Source of the DNA: Rubrivivax sp.
GTDB lineage: Bacteria; Pseudomonadota; Gammaproteobacteria; Burkholderiales; Burkholderiaceae_C
Assembly (NCBI GenBank): GCA_004210455.1
Contig: SEFA01000042.1
Location: 1-54,415, forward strand
Length of the DNA stretch: 54,415 bases
Direction: 5' to 3'
The notes beneath the pieces were generated by a model that saw only the letters and a list, made by a program, of their open reading frames with translations, ran no database searches and had not been told where the DNA came from. This document shows positions 9,836 to 19,583 of the stretch, piece by piece. A program made the position numbers and the translations under genes. Position 1 is the stretch's first letter. Each line of letters begins with the position of its first letter.

Positions 9836-9912
9836 GGGCCGTTAGCTCAGTTGGTTAGAGCAGAGGACTCATAATCCTTTGGTCACAGGTTCAAGTCCTG
9901 TACGGCCTACCA
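9836..9912 (+). tRNA. tRNA-Met (anticodon CAT)
   Basis: A 77-base tRNA with encoded CCA. Acceptor stem GGGCCGT (9836-9842) pairs with ACGGCCT (9902-9908), with a terminal G-U; D-arm TAGCTCAGTTGGTTAGAGC; anticodon stem GAGGA/TCCTT around loop CTCATAA with CAT at 9870-9872; T-arm ACAGG-TTCAAGT-CCTGT. Sequence resembles elongator tRNA-Met rather than initiator. The isoleucine tRNA with a lysidine-modified CAT anticodon is the alternative and cannot be fully excluded by eye. Its 3' end is the left border of the lower-GC island. Confidence 0.9.
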
Positions 9913-10238
9913 ATATTTTCCTGCAATATCAATCACTTGTAGACGATCTAAGGTCGGTCAAATATCTAAGGCGACGGCAGGTCAAAATCTTGCGGGCTCT
10001 GTTGCACAAAGCGTCGATCGCAGTGCAACTCCATCGTCGAGTCTACGCTTGAGGGACGCTGGGTCCGCCATAACGACCTCGGGGCGCGTTCCTCGCACAT
10101 AGGTAGCGGGGGCGGGAAAGATTGGATATCCCGCGCCGAAGGAGCGCTCGATAATCAGGTCGCTGGGCGCTGCCGGAGTCTAGCTAGCGCAATTGCTGGG
10201 GCCGTGCGCTACAGGGGTAAGAAAATAATGGACCTGTA
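9913..10238. other. Gene-free left edge of the island
   Basis: 326 bases between the tRNA and the restriction gene with no supported reading frame. It is more AT-rich than the core. It contains a short sequence like an insertion-sequence end (9994-10012) and no intact integrase gene. I find no second copy of the tRNA 3' end here. Confidence 0.6.
9994..10012 (+). mobile_element. Possible IS terminal-repeat relic
   Basis: GGGCTCTGTTGCACAAAGC closely resembles the terminal inverted repeats of IS6-type and some IS5-type elements, which often read GGCTCTGTTGCA. There is no transposase gene or matching opposite end nearby, so if real it is a solo remnant. Confidence 0.3.
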
Positions 10239-13200
10239 ATGATAAATCAGTTCTTTGAGAAGCCGATTCTCAATTCTCCGTATGAGTATCCCGGACGCCA
10301 TTGGGAACTCGACGCGACAGGGCAGCCAACGCAGCAGATTGTCCAAGCTCGGCGCAGCGCAGAGTTCATCACGCCTATTCCAAAAGCGAAAAAGCAAAGG
10401 GGGGCGAGGCAGGACAGCCTGCTGTTCGACGAACTCTCGACTCAGGCACAAGCCTACAACCACACGGCCATCATCAACGCAGTCCGTTGTGAGGTCGATA
10501 AATGGCGTGCGCTTAAGAATCCAGCCGATTGGCGCGTCACGGCGGAAACAGCCCGCTTACTGCGGCATTGGCGGCATCACGCTTTCAGCGGCACTCGTCC
10601 CTTCTTTTGTCAGGTGGAGGCGGCAGAGACGATCATCTGGCTTACTGAGGTTGCGCCGCAGGTCGGAAAGATTGGTCAAGCCTTTCTCGATCATTTGGAT
10701 AATGCTAAAGACGACGCCAATCCGGAGCTGATGCGCCTCGCGCTAAAGCTGGCTACAGGCGCCGGCAAGACGACGGTAATGGCGATGATCATCGCCTGGC
10801 AGACCGTAAATGCCGTACGCCGCCCAGGTAGCAAGAAGTTCACGAGAGGTTTCTTGCTGGTCGCTCCAGGCCTCACTATCAAGGACCGTCTGCGAGTTTT
10901 GCAGCCTAACGATCCAGACAGCTACTACGCGAGTCGTGAGTTGGTTCCTAGTGACATGCTGGACGATCTGAACCGCGCGAAGATCGTCATTACGAATTAC
11001 CACGCGTTCAAACTTAGAGAGCGCATCGAGTTGTCTAAAGGTGGACGCCTGCTGCTGCAGGGCCGCGGCGGTGAGGAGCTAAACACCCTGGAGACCGAAG
11101 GCCAAATGCTCCAGCGTGTCATGCCCGATCTGATGGGTATGCCCAATATTTTGGTCATTAACGACGAAGCACACCATTGCTATCGCGAGAAGCCAGGCGC
11201 TGAAGCTGAACCATTAAAGGGTGAAGAAAAGAAAGAAGCCGAGGATAACAACGAGGCGGCTCGCATGTGGATTACAGGCTTGGAGGCGGTAAACCGCAAG
11301 CTCGGCGTTGCTAAGGTGATCGATTTGTCTGCCACGCCATTCTTCTTGGCGGGTTCTGGCTATGTTGAAGGCACTCTTTTTCCCTGGACTATGAGCGATT
11401 TTTCGCTAATGGATGCCATCGAATGCGGGATCGTGAAGCTACCGCGCGTGCCCGTTGCTGACAACATTCCTGGCGGGGACATGCCAAAGTTCCGCAACCT
11501 TTGGGAGCACATTCGCACACGCATGCCTAAGAAGGGCCGCGGCGCGGTTAAGGCGCTTGACCCCCTGAGCTTGCCAGTAGAGTTGCAAACTGCTCTGGAG
11601 GCCCTGTATGGCCATTATCAAAAAACCTTTGACCTGTGGCAGTCAGCAGGAATCAAGGTGCCACCTTGTTTCATCGTCGTCTGCAACAACACTTCTACGT
11701 CTAAGCTCGTGTATGACTTCATCTCTGGCTTCAGCCGAGAGAATGAGAATGGCAGTCTCACCCCAGTGCCTGGTCGTCTGGAGTTGTTCCGAAATACTGA
11801 TGAGCACGGAAATCCGTTTGGGCGACCGCGGACTTTGTTGATCGACAGCGAACAGTTGGAGTCTGGCGAGGCGCTGGATGAAAACTTCCGTGTCGCCGCG
11901 GGCCCAGAGATTGAGCAGTTCAAGCAGGAAGTCTTTGAACGCGGGGGCGCACTGGCCGATGAACTTCGATCAGGTAGAGACTTCGATGACGCGCGCTTGT
12001 TGCGCGAGGTTATGAACACGGTTGGCAAGGCTGGGCGGCTGGGCGACTCCATTCGCTGCGTTGTTTCGGTGTCGATGCTAACCGAGGGCTGGGACGCAAA
12101 CACCGTCACTCATGTGCTCGGAGTGCGCGCGTTCGGCACGCAGTTGCTCTGTGAGCAAGTGATCGGTCGTGCTCTTCGGCGCCAATCCTATGACTTGAAC
12201 GAGGAGGGCCTGTTCAATGTTGAATATGCCGACGTACTTGGCATACCTTTTGACTTCACTGCCAAACCCGTTATCTCAAAGCCACAGCCTCCTCGCGAAA
12301 CGGTGCAAGTGCGCGCAATGCACGATCGTGCGGCGCTGGAGATTCAGTTCCCGAGAGTGCAGGGCTATCGTGTTGAGTTGCCTGAAGAACGGTTAACTGC
12401 AGAATTTACTGTTGACTCGCAAATGGTGTTGACGCCCGATTTGGTCGGGCCATCAATCACGCAGAACGCCGGAATCATAGGGGAGACTGTTGACCTCAGC
12501 CTTGAGCACCTGGCTGACATGCGGCATTCCACTCTACTGATGCAGCTCACCAAGCGCCTGCTGATGAATCATTGGCGCGATCCTGGCGATGAGCCCAAAC
12601 TGCATTTGTTTGGCCAGCTCAAGCGCATCACTAAGGAGTGGATCGACACCTGTCTCACTTGCAAAGGTGATACCTATCCCGCGCAATTGATGTATCAGGA
12701 ATTGGCGGATGAGGCCTGCAACCGCATCACTGCAGCTATCACGAAGGCCGAGCAGGCTAATATGCGCCCCATTAAGGCTGTGTTGGATCCCTACAACGCG
12801 ACAGGGTCCACGCGCTTCGTTAACTTCAATACGTCGAAAACCGATCGCTGGGAAACAAGTGGCCCACCTCCGAAATGCCACGTCAATTGGGTGATTCTAG
12901 ATAGCGATTGGGAGGCAGAGTTTTGTCGTGTTGCAGAGCGGCATCGGCGTGTTGTAGCGTACGTCAAGAACCACAACCTAGGACTTGAAGTACCGTATCG
13001 CTACGGTTCAGAGACCCGCAAGTATCGCCCCGACTTTATTGTGCAAGTCGATGACGGCAACGGCCCTGACGACCCTCTCAATCTGATCGTTGAGATCAAA
13101 GGTTACAGGGGTGAGGACGCGAAAGATAAGAAGCTTGCCATGGACACCTACTGGGTGCCTGGCGTAAACAACATAGACGCCTACGGACGGTGGGCGTTCG

Positions 13201-13322
13201 CCGAGTTCGCAGATGTGTACGAAATGCAAAGCGACTTCGCCAAGAAAGTCGAGGCGGAGTTTAACAAGATGATTGAGATCATTGCTCCGGGTAACGAATC
13301 ATTCCTCGAAAGTGCAGTTTGA
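10239..13322 (+). CDS. Type III-like restriction endonuclease (Res)
   Basis: Large 1027-residue SF2 helicase-nuclease, the restriction subunit partner of the methyltransferase that follows one base later. The helicase core shows Walker A TGAGKTT near residue 172, Walker B/DEAH in VINDEAHHCY near 308, motif III LSATPFF, and the C-terminal RecA domain with LTEGWDANTVTH and VIGRALRR. The C-terminal 110 residues contain a PD-(D/E)XK nuclease: RPDFIVQVDD...LIVEIKG. Family knowledge: such enzymes translocate and cleave DNA lacking methylation in complex with Mod. Base composition is clearly less GC-rich than the core genome, with many A/T third positions, indicating transfer. The start ATG at 10239 lacks a strong ribosome binding site but no other start fits. 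Confidence 0.9.
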   Translation: MINQFFEKPILNSPYEYPGRHWELDATGQPTQQIVQARRSAEFITPIPKAKKQRGARQDSLLFDELSTQAQAYNHTAIINAVRCEVDKWRALKNPADWRVTAETARLLRHWRHHAFSGTRPFFCQVEAAETIIWLTEVAPQVGKIGQAFLDHLDNAKDDANPELMRLALKLATGAGKTTVMAMIIAWQTVNAVRRPGSKKFTRGFLLVAPGLTIKDRLRVLQPNDPDSYYASRELVPSDMLDDLNRAKIVITNYHAFKLRERIELSKGGRLLLQGRGGEELNTLETEGQMLQRVMPDLMGMPNILVINDEAHHCYREKPGAEAEPLKGEEKKEAEDNNEAARMWITGLEAVNRKLGVAKVIDLSATPFFLAGSGYVEGTLFPWTMSDFSLMDAIECGIVKLPRVPVADNIPGGDMPKFRNLWEHIRTRMPKKGRGAVKALDPLSLPVELQTALEALYGHYQKTFDLWQSAGIKVPPCFIVVCNNTSTSKLVYDFISGFSRENENGSLTPVPGRLELFRNTDEHGNPFGRPRTLLIDSEQLESGEALDENFRVAAGPEIEQFKQEVFERGGALADELRSGRDFDDARLLREVMNTVGKAGRLGDSIRCVVSVSMLTEGWDANTVTHVLGVRAFGTQLLCEQVIGRALRRQSYDLNEEGLFNVEYADVLGIPFDFTAKPVISKPQPPRETVQVRAMHDRAALEIQFPRVQGYRVELPEERLTAEFTVDSQMVLTPDLVGPSITQNAGIIGETVDLSLEHLADMRHSTLLMQLTKRLLMNHWRDPGDEPKLHLFGQLKRITKEWIDTCLTCKGDTYPAQLMYQELADEACNRITAAITKAEQANMRPIKAVLDPYNATGSTRFVNFNTSKTDRWETSGPPPKCHVNWVILDSDWEAEFCRVAERHRRVVAYVKNHNLGLEVPYRYGSETRKYRPDFIVQVDDGNGPDDPLNLIVEIKGYRGEDAKDKKLAMDTYWVPGVNNIDAYGRWAFAEFADVYEMQSDFAKKVEAEFNKMIEIIAPGNESFLESAV

Positions 13323-13323
13323 G

Positions 13324-16155
13324 ATGGCTACTAAGAAGAATGCACCGCTAACCGTTGAGACGTTGAAGCACGAACACGTCAAGCGCAAGAACATTCCTAC
13401 GGCCGAGTATCAGTCGGTCATGAAGAAAGAGCAGCAGAGTCCGGTGCGCGTGTCGTATCAGCGTGAACGCGAGGGGCGCAACAGGGACCTGGATCCGCAA
13501 TTGATCTGGCGTGGTAAAGACCAACAAGATTGGTCAGACCTTGTGGTGCATGCACCTCCGCTATATATCCAGGAGAAGGTTCATCCCAAAGTGCTGATCG
13601 ACGACCTGAAGCGTCTGACAGAACGTGGTTTGGACCCAGATGCATCGCAAGTCGATATGTTTGCCGACTTTAATGGTCTACCAAGCGAAGACGCTAAAAC
13701 GGAATTTTATGCGCACGATGCCCACTGGGCCAACCGCATGATCTTGGGCGACAGTTTGGCAGTGATGGCATCGTTGGAGGAACGCGAAGGGTTGCGTGGC
13801 AAGGTGCAGTGCATCTATTTTGATCCGCCATATGGAATCAAATTCAACAGTAACTTCCAATGGAGCACGACTAGTCGCGATGTTCGGGATGGCAATGCTG
13901 ATCACATCACTCGTGAGCCCGAGCAGGTCAAAGCCTTTCGCGACACTTGGCGGGATGGCATTCACTCATATTTGACTTATTTGCGCGACCGTTTGACGGT
14001 CGCTCGCGACCTATTGACGGAATCTGGCTCTATTTTCCTCCAGATCGGCGATGAAAACGTGCACCGCGTGCGCGTGTTGATGGATGAAGTGTTTGGGGAC
14101 GAGAATTGTGTCTCCCAAATATCTGTCAAGAAAACCAGCGGTGCTACCGGCGAGAACCTGGCCGGTACTACCGACTTTATTCTCTACTACGCTAAAGATA
14201 TCTCGCGACTGAAGTACAGGCAGGCTTATGTGGGGCGACAACTTGGAAGCGAAGGCGACGCGACCTACACATTTCATCAGGACGAAGCAGGGCAGCGGCG
14301 AAGATTAAAAGCGGCGGAAATTGCGACCATCGCGCCCACTGAGGCGGCCAATCGAATATTTCGGCTTCAAACGCTGGCTAGTCAGTCAATGGGCCGTGCA
14401 AAGGGGGAAGGGGCGGCAAGTTGGTTCCCTGTAACGCTGCGTGGTAAGACGGTCCGGCCTTCGATGTCATCTAGGTGGAAGACAAACGAAACTGGCATGG
14501 CGCGTTTGAAAGCTGCCCATCGGCTTGAATTGTCGGGTACCTCTGTTACCTACGTAAGGTTTCACGGAGATTTTCCGGTGTTTCCCGTAACTGACCTATG
14601 GGTTGACACTCAATCAGGCAGTGCGATGGAGAAAACGTATGTGGTCCAAACCTCCCAAAAAATCGTCGAGAGATGCTTATTGATGGCGACGGATCCTGGC
14701 GACCTGGTTCTCGATCCAACCTGCGGATCAGGCACTACTGCGTACGTGGCAGAGCAATGGGGGCGCCGGTGGATAACCATTGATACGTCTCGCGTAGCCT
14801 TGGCATTGGCCCGCGCACGCATTATGGGTGCGCGATATCCATACTATTTGCTGGCCGACAGTCGTGAAGGACAAATTAAGGAAGCGGAGGTTACGCGAAG
14901 TGTGCCGTCCAACGCCCCTGTAAGAGGGCGCGTGCATCAGGGGTTTGTGTATGAGCGAGTCCCTCATATCACGTTGAAATCGATCGCAAACAACGCTGAG
15001 ATCGACGTGATTTATGAGAGGTTTCAGGCACTGCTGGAGCCCCTAAGAGATCAACTAAACAAAGAACTGAGTAAGACTTGGGCGGATTGGGAAATTCCCA
15101 GAGAGCGAATTGGCCAATGGTCCGATAGGGCAGTTACGTTGCATGCTGATTGGTGGAGGCAACGCATTGCTCTTCAACAGGAGGTTGATGCGTCTATTGC
15201 CGCCAAAGCTGAATCCGAATTTCTATACGATAGGCCTTATGAGGATAAGAAGAAGGTCCGCGTGGCAGGACCGTTTACGGTGGAGAGCCTCTCACCCCAT
15301 CGTGTGCTTGGCGTTGACGACGAAGACGAGTTAATCGACCCCAACGATCCGAGGATTGCGGAGCAGCGGGATGAATACCACGCTGCTCGAAGCTTCGTTC
15401 AGATCATTCTTGAGAATCTTAAGACAGCGGGTGTTCAGCAAGCCCACAAAGAAGACAGGATCACCTTTGCGTCGTTGTTGCCTTGGCCTGGAGATCTTGT
15501 ATGCGCTGAAGGGCTATACGAGGACAGTACTGGTGAAAAGCGAGCAGCCATATTCATTGGCCCGGAGTTCGGTACGGTGTCTCGTCCCGACTTGGTCTCA
15601 GCGGCACGTGAAGCTGGCGATGCAGGGTTCGACGTGCTGATTGCATGCGCTTTCAATTACGACGCGCACTCCTCCGAATTCGAAAAGCTGGGCCGTATCC
15701 CGGTGCTGAAGGCACGTATGAATGCCGATTTGCACATGGCCGAAGATCTCAAGAACACGGGCAAGGGCAACCTGTTCGTCATCTTTGGGGAGCCGGACAT
15801 CGACATCCAGGCAGCCGAAGGTGATCAAGTGCGTGTGAAGGTCAATGGCGTGGATGTGTTCCACCCCAATACCGGCGAAGTGCGCAGCGACGGTGCCGAA
15901 GGCATTGCCTGCTGGTTCATTGACACAGACTACAACGAGGAAAGCTTCTTCGTCCGACATGCTTATTTCCTCGGTGCCAACGATCCGTACAAGGCGCTTA
16001 AGACCACATTGAGGGCCGAGATCAATGAAGACGCTTGGGCGACCTTGAACAGCGACACGTCACGCGCCTTCGACAAGCCGAAATCAGGCCGTATCGCGGT
16101 GAAGGTGATTAACCACCTTGGCGATGAAGTGATGAAGGTGTTCAAGGTCTCTTGA
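13324..16155 (+). CDS. Type III-like DNA methyltransferase (Mod)
   Basis: 943-residue N6-adenine/N4-cytosine methyltransferase of the beta order: catalytic motif IV DPPY at residues 167-170 precedes the SAM-binding motif I DPTCGSGTT near residue 464. That order and the adjacent res gene match Type III Mod proteins, although this protein is longer than typical Mod (about 650) because of a C-terminal extension of roughly 400 residues with unknown role, probably target recognition or Res binding. The ATG at 13324 is one base after the res stop; a longer frame from 13273 would overlap res. Gene order res-mod is the reverse of the commonest mod-res order. Same lower-GC composition as res. Confidence 0.9.
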   Translation: MATKKNAPLTVETLKHEHVKRKNIPTAEYQSVMKKEQQSPVRVSYQREREGRNRDLDPQLIWRGKDQQDWSDLVVHAPPLYIQEKVHPKVLIDDLKRLTERGLDPDASQVDMFADFNGLPSEDAKTEFYAHDAHWANRMILGDSLAVMASLEEREGLRGKVQCIYFDPPYGIKFNSNFQWSTTSRDVRDGNADHITREPEQVKAFRDTWRDGIHSYLTYLRDRLTVARDLLTESGSIFLQIGDENVHRVRVLMDEVFGDENCVSQISVKKTSGATGENLAGTTDFILYYAKDISRLKYRQAYVGRQLGSEGDATYTFHQDEAGQRRRLKAAEIATIAPTEAANRIFRLQTLASQSMGRAKGEGAASWFPVTLRGKTVRPSMSSRWKTNETGMARLKAAHRLELSGTSVTYVRFHGDFPVFPVTDLWVDTQSGSAMEKTYVVQTSQKIVERCLLMATDPGDLVLDPTCGSGTTAYVAEQWGRRWITIDTSRVALALARARIMGARYPYYLLADSREGQIKEAEVTRSVPSNAPVRGRVHQGFVYERVPHITLKSIANNAEIDVIYERFQALLEPLRDQLNKELSKTWADWEIPRERIGQWSDRAVTLHADWWRQRIALQQEVDASIAAKAESEFLYDRPYEDKKKVRVAGPFTVESLSPHRVLGVDDEDELIDPNDPRIAEQRDEYHAARSFVQIILENLKTAGVQQAHKEDRITFASLLPWPGDLVCAEGLYEDSTGEKRAAIFIGPEFGTVSRPDLVSAAREAGDAGFDVLIACAFNYDAHSSEFEKLGRIPVLKARMNADLHMAEDLKNTGKGNLFVIFGEPDIDIQAAEGDQVRVKVNGVDVFHPNTGEVRSDGAEGIACWFIDTDYNEESFFVRHAYFLGANDPYKALKTTLRAEINEDAWATLNSDTSRAFDKPKSGRIAVKVINHLGDEVMKVFKVS

Positions 16156-16394
16156 CCTCATGCACTGTGTTGCCCGTGCTGCTCTTTCGCCAATTTTTTT
16201 CGCACTCTTGGTCTGTGCTCGATTTCCGGCCCCGACATTGGGAGCTTGGCAGCTGCGGCGCGATGACGACGTGTGGTCAGCGCGTTCAAATGGACTGAGT
16301 CCTCTCGCTCACGATGCGACACTCGCATTGCCGCGATCGTCGAGTGGCCGACAATCATTCATTTCCAAGACTGTTTGATCTAGCAGGTGAAGCG

Positions 16395-18527
16395 ATGGAA
16401 TTTCGTATTTCCGACACGTTCACGGCGAGTCTCGCCAGACTCACGGGCGACGAGCAGAAGGCAGTGAAGACCACGGCTTTCGACTTGCAGTTGAAGCCAG
16501 CTCACCCGAGCATGAGCTTGCACAAAATTGAGCAGTCAAAGGATAAGAACTTCTGGTCCGTCAGGGTCAATAGTGACATTCGGCTCATCGTGCACAGGAC
16601 GGCGACCAGCTTCTTGCTTTGCTACGTTGATCATCACGATAAGGCGTACAAGTGGGCTGAGAGACGGAAGCTGGAGATCCATCCCAAGACGGGTGCGGCA
16701 CAGTGGGTTGAGATTCGTGAGAGAGTGCAGGAGATTAGTGATCCACGTGCTTCCTCGAGAAGCCAGGGGTCAGAGAGTGTGTGGGGCTCTGCTGGTGGTC
16801 GCAGCGACTATCGTCCCCCTCAAAATGGTCCGCGCATCTTTTCGCGCTGCACAGCCGAGGACCTTCTTGGTTACGGCGTGCCGCCTGAGTGGCTAGCTGA
16901 CGTTCTTGCTGCAGACGAGGATAGTTTGCTGAGCCTCGTCGAGCATCTTCCGGCTGAGGCTGCTGAGGCCTTGCTGGAGTTGGCAACGGGGGGCGTACCA
17001 GCCGCGATTGCGGAGGCGCGATTTGGTGCGGATCCGTTCAATCATCCGGATGCGCTGCGTCGATTCCGCGTCATGAAGGACGTGGAGGAATTGGAGCGGG
17101 CCCTCGACTTCCCATGGGAGCGCTGGACTGTCTTCCTTCATCCAGCGCAGCGGCAATGGGTTGAGCGCGACTACGGTGGCCCTGCACGAATCTCTGGGTC
17201 TGCGGGTACCGGTAAGACCATTGTTGCGCTACATCGAGCAGTGCAATTGACTCGTCAGAATCAAGACAGCCGTGTGCTGCTAACAACTTTCTCCGACACT
17301 CTGGCGAGTGCTTTGGGAACGAAGCTGCAGAATCTGATCGGCAATCAGCCGAGACTTGCAGAACGACTCGAGATCCATTCCATGGAAGCTATCGGCAGAC
17401 GGTTGTATGCTGCGTATTGGGGAAAGCCCAAGCTCGCGTCTCCGGCCGACATCCAAGGAATCTTGCTGGATGCAGCGAGAGCGGATTCAAGTTTGAAGTT
17501 TAGTCAGCGATTCATACTTGGTGAGTGGCTCGATTTGGTGGATGCCTGGCAGCTTAAGACATGGGAGAACTATCGCGATGTGAAGCGATTGGGACGTAAA
17601 ACCCGGCTGTCTGAGGCGCAACGGAGTGCTTTATGGACTGTCTTTGAACGCGTGCAGGCGACCCTCCAACAGCGTGGCTTGATTACACCAGCCGCGATGT
17701 TCTTCCGGCTGTCTGAGAAGATGCAGTCACTGCGGCACTCGCCATTCGAGTTTGTAGTTGTCGATGAAGCGCAGGACGTCAGTGTTGCTCAGCTCAAGTT
17801 CCTGGCGGCAATGGGGGCCACTCAGGGCCAAGTTCGTCCAAATAGTCTGTTCTTCGCTGGAGACCTGGGCCAACGGATATTTCAGCAACCCTTCTCATGG
17901 AAATCTCTTGGTGTGGACGTCCGCGGACGAGCGCGCACGCTGCACATCAACTATCGAACATCGCATCAGATCCGCGCTCAGGCCGACAAGCTACTCGGCC
18001 CAGACTTCTCAGACGTGGACGGCAATACAGAGGATCGACGCGGCACGGTTTCGGTTTTCAACGGTCCGAGTCCGGAGGTGCGCTCATTCAAGTCGGTAAG
18101 CGACGAATGCAATGCAGTGTGTGCGTGGATTCTTGATCGATTGAAGGATGGCTTAATGCCGCACGAGCTTGGCATCTTTGTGAGGTGCGAAGACCAACTC
18201 GATCGGGCCGTTGCGGCCGTGGAAGCTGCAGATGTTCCGTTCATTGTGTTGGACTCACGAGTTGAGACGGTCAGCGGTCAGGCATCAGTCTGCACGATGC
18301 ATCTCGCGAAAGGGCTGGAGTTTCGTGCGGTCGCAGTGATGGCGTGTGACGATGAAGTTCTTCCATTGCAAGAGCGCATCGCGGCCGTGGCTGACGATGC
18401 GGATCTGGAAGAGATCTACAACACAGAGCGAAACCTGCTCTATGTAGCATGTACTCGGGCACGCGACAGACTGTTCGTGACGAGCACAGAGCCGGCGTCC
18501 GAATTCTTGGATGACCTCCGCAGCTAA
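16395..18527 (+). CDS. RelE-like domain fused to UvrD-like helicase
   Basis: 710-residue protein. Residues 1-100 resemble the RelE/ParE toxin fold: an N-terminal F-x-SLARLTGDEQKAVKTT helix pair followed by strands ending FWSVRVNSDIRLIVHR and FLLCYVDHHDKAYKWAERR. From about residue 255 it is an SF1 helicase: Walker A GSAGTGKT (about 267), Walker B VVVDEAQDVS (about 456), FAGDLGQRIFQ, INYRTSHQIR, TMHLAKGLEF and LLYVACTRARDRLFV. An AGGTGA ribosome binding site precedes the ATG. It is 239 bases after mod and 12 bases before a nuclease-like gene, so those two form an operon. No antitoxin gene is nearby, and the RelE-like part may serve as an RNA/DNA-binding module. Likely role in defence is inference from context. 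Confidence 0.88.
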   Translation: MEFRISDTFTASLARLTGDEQKAVKTTAFDLQLKPAHPSMSLHKIEQSKDKNFWSVRVNSDIRLIVHRTATSFLLCYVDHHDKAYKWAERRKLEIHPKTGAAQWVEIRERVQEISDPRASSRSQGSESVWGSAGGRSDYRPPQNGPRIFSRCTAEDLLGYGVPPEWLADVLAADEDSLLSLVEHLPAEAAEALLELATGGVPAAIAEARFGADPFNHPDALRRFRVMKDVEELERALDFPWERWTVFLHPAQRQWVERDYGGPARISGSAGTGKTIVALHRAVQLTRQNQDSRVLLTTFSDTLASALGTKLQNLIGNQPRLAERLEIHSMEAIGRRLYAAYWGKPKLASPADIQGILLDAARADSSLKFSQRFILGEWLDLVDAWQLKTWENYRDVKRLGRKTRLSEAQRSALWTVFERVQATLQQRGLITPAAMFFRLSEKMQSLRHSPFEFVVVDEAQDVSVAQLKFLAAMGATQGQVRPNSLFFAGDLGQRIFQQPFSWKSLGVDVRGRARTLHINYRTSHQIRAQADKLLGPDFSDVDGNTEDRRGTVSVFNGPSPEVRSFKSVSDECNAVCAWILDRLKDGLMPHELGIFVRCEDQLDRAVAAVEAADVPFIVLDSRVETVSGQASVCTMHLAKGLEFRAVAVMACDDEVLPLQERIAAVADDADLEEIYNTERNLLYVACTRARDRLFVTSTEPASEFLDDLRS

Positions 18528-18539
18528 TCTGGAAGCGCT

Positions 18540-19583
18540 GTGGATACGATTGCTGCAAGCTTGCGAGGGCGACTTTACCGAAATCACGTCTACGGCCGTC
18601 TAGCGATTCGGCGCATTTTTGAGCCATGGATAGAAGGCAATCTTGGCGGCCCTTGGCAGAGCGGCATCATCCAATCTCCGAAGGGCAGCGGGAACTACGC
18701 GTTCTTGGTGACACTCGATGGCGGTCGCTACGAAGACGTCCTGTACGAAGACGGCTACCTCCGCTGGAAATCCCAAGATCAGCAGCGCTTGGACATGCCT
18801 TCGATCCAGCGCTTCATTGCCCACGACCCTGAGCAAAGCAACATTCACTTGTTCATCCGCTCGGCAGGGCAGGGCGAGTACGTCTATCTCGGCCTTCTCG
18901 AATACGTCGAGCACGATCTCGAAAAGCAGAACCCATGCGAGTTCGTCTGGCGCGTGACGCGCTGGGAGCTTTCAGGCTCCGACCTAACTCGGATGGGGCT
19001 GGCGTTCTCGCCGCCGCTGATGCCGGTGACGATGCAATCGAGTCTTCCGATTGCGCCCGTCAAGTTGCTAGAGGTCGCGCCTCCGCGACGCTTAGCAAAG
19101 CCGAGAGGCGAAGGTGTTGCGCGGTCTCCGCATAAGCAAACTTCAGAGGAGGCCGACTGGGCACTTCGCGACGAGAGAAACCGCAGCCTTGGTACTCGTG
19201 GCGAGAAGCTCGTCCTTCAACACGAGATCGCAAAGCTCGTGGATGCGGGCAGACAAGATCTGGCTGAGCAGGTGGAGCACGTTGCGCTCGTTGACAGCCG
19301 AGCCGGCTACGACATCCGTTCGTTTGAGATCGATGGCCGCGAATTACGGATTGAGGTGAAGACGACGGCCGGCCCTAAGTCAGCCGCGTTTTTCATCTCA
19401 GCCAATGAGGTGAGAGCCTCGGCGAAGTTCCCTGAAGAGTTTCGGATCTACCGCGTGTTTCAGATCCGGGGCAAAGAGGATCAAGCGGGCTTTTATGTCC
19501 TCAAGGGCGATGTCACCGAGGTGCTCGATCTGGTGCCGTCGTCATATCGAGCCTTGCCGCTTGCGGTCGATCAGGCTGACTGA
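18540..19583 (+). CDS. DUF3427 / DUF3883 nuclease-like protein
   Basis: 347-residue protein starting at GTG 18540, preceded by GGAAG. The N-terminal 145 residues match the DUF3427 pattern as I know it (GGPWQSGI, YLRWKSQDQ, HLFIRS...YVYLGLLEYVEHD), a domain often found next to defence helicases and thought to sense modified DNA. The C-terminal region is DUF3883-like, a PD-(D/E)XK relative: GYDIRSFEIDGRELRIEVKTT with E-x-K near residue 271, then FFISANEVRAS. The linker (residues 170-215) is basic and proline rich. It follows the RelE-UvrD gene by 12 bases, so helicase and nuclease are probably co-produced. Stops tail to tail with the Mrr gene (TGATCA). Confidence 0.85.
   Translation: MDTIAASLRGRLYRNHVYGRLAIRRIFEPWIEGNLGGPWQSGIIQSPKGSGNYAFLVTLDGGRYEDVLYEDGYLRWKSQDQQRLDMPSIQRFIAHDPEQSNIHLFIRSAGQGEYVYLGLLEYVEHDLEKQNPCEFVWRVTRWELSGSDLTRMGLAFSPPLMPVTMQSSLPIAPVKLLEVAPPRRLAKPRGEGVARSPHKQTSEEADWALRDERNRSLGTRGEKLVLQHEIAKLVDAGRQDLAEQVEHVALVDSRAGYDIRSFEIDGRELRIEVKTTAGPKSAAFFISANEVRASAKFPEEFRIYRVFQIRGKEDQAGFYVLKGDVTEVLDLVPSSYRALPLAVDQAD

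Noticed and set aside
16158-16378. Short frames in the mod-helicase gap
   Set aside because: No ribosome binding sites and no protein-like pattern on either strand.
16395-19583. Gabija system
   Set aside because: The helicase has a RelE-like N-terminus and the partner is DUF3427/DUF3883-like, not an OLD-family ATPase-TOPRIM nuclease such as GajA.
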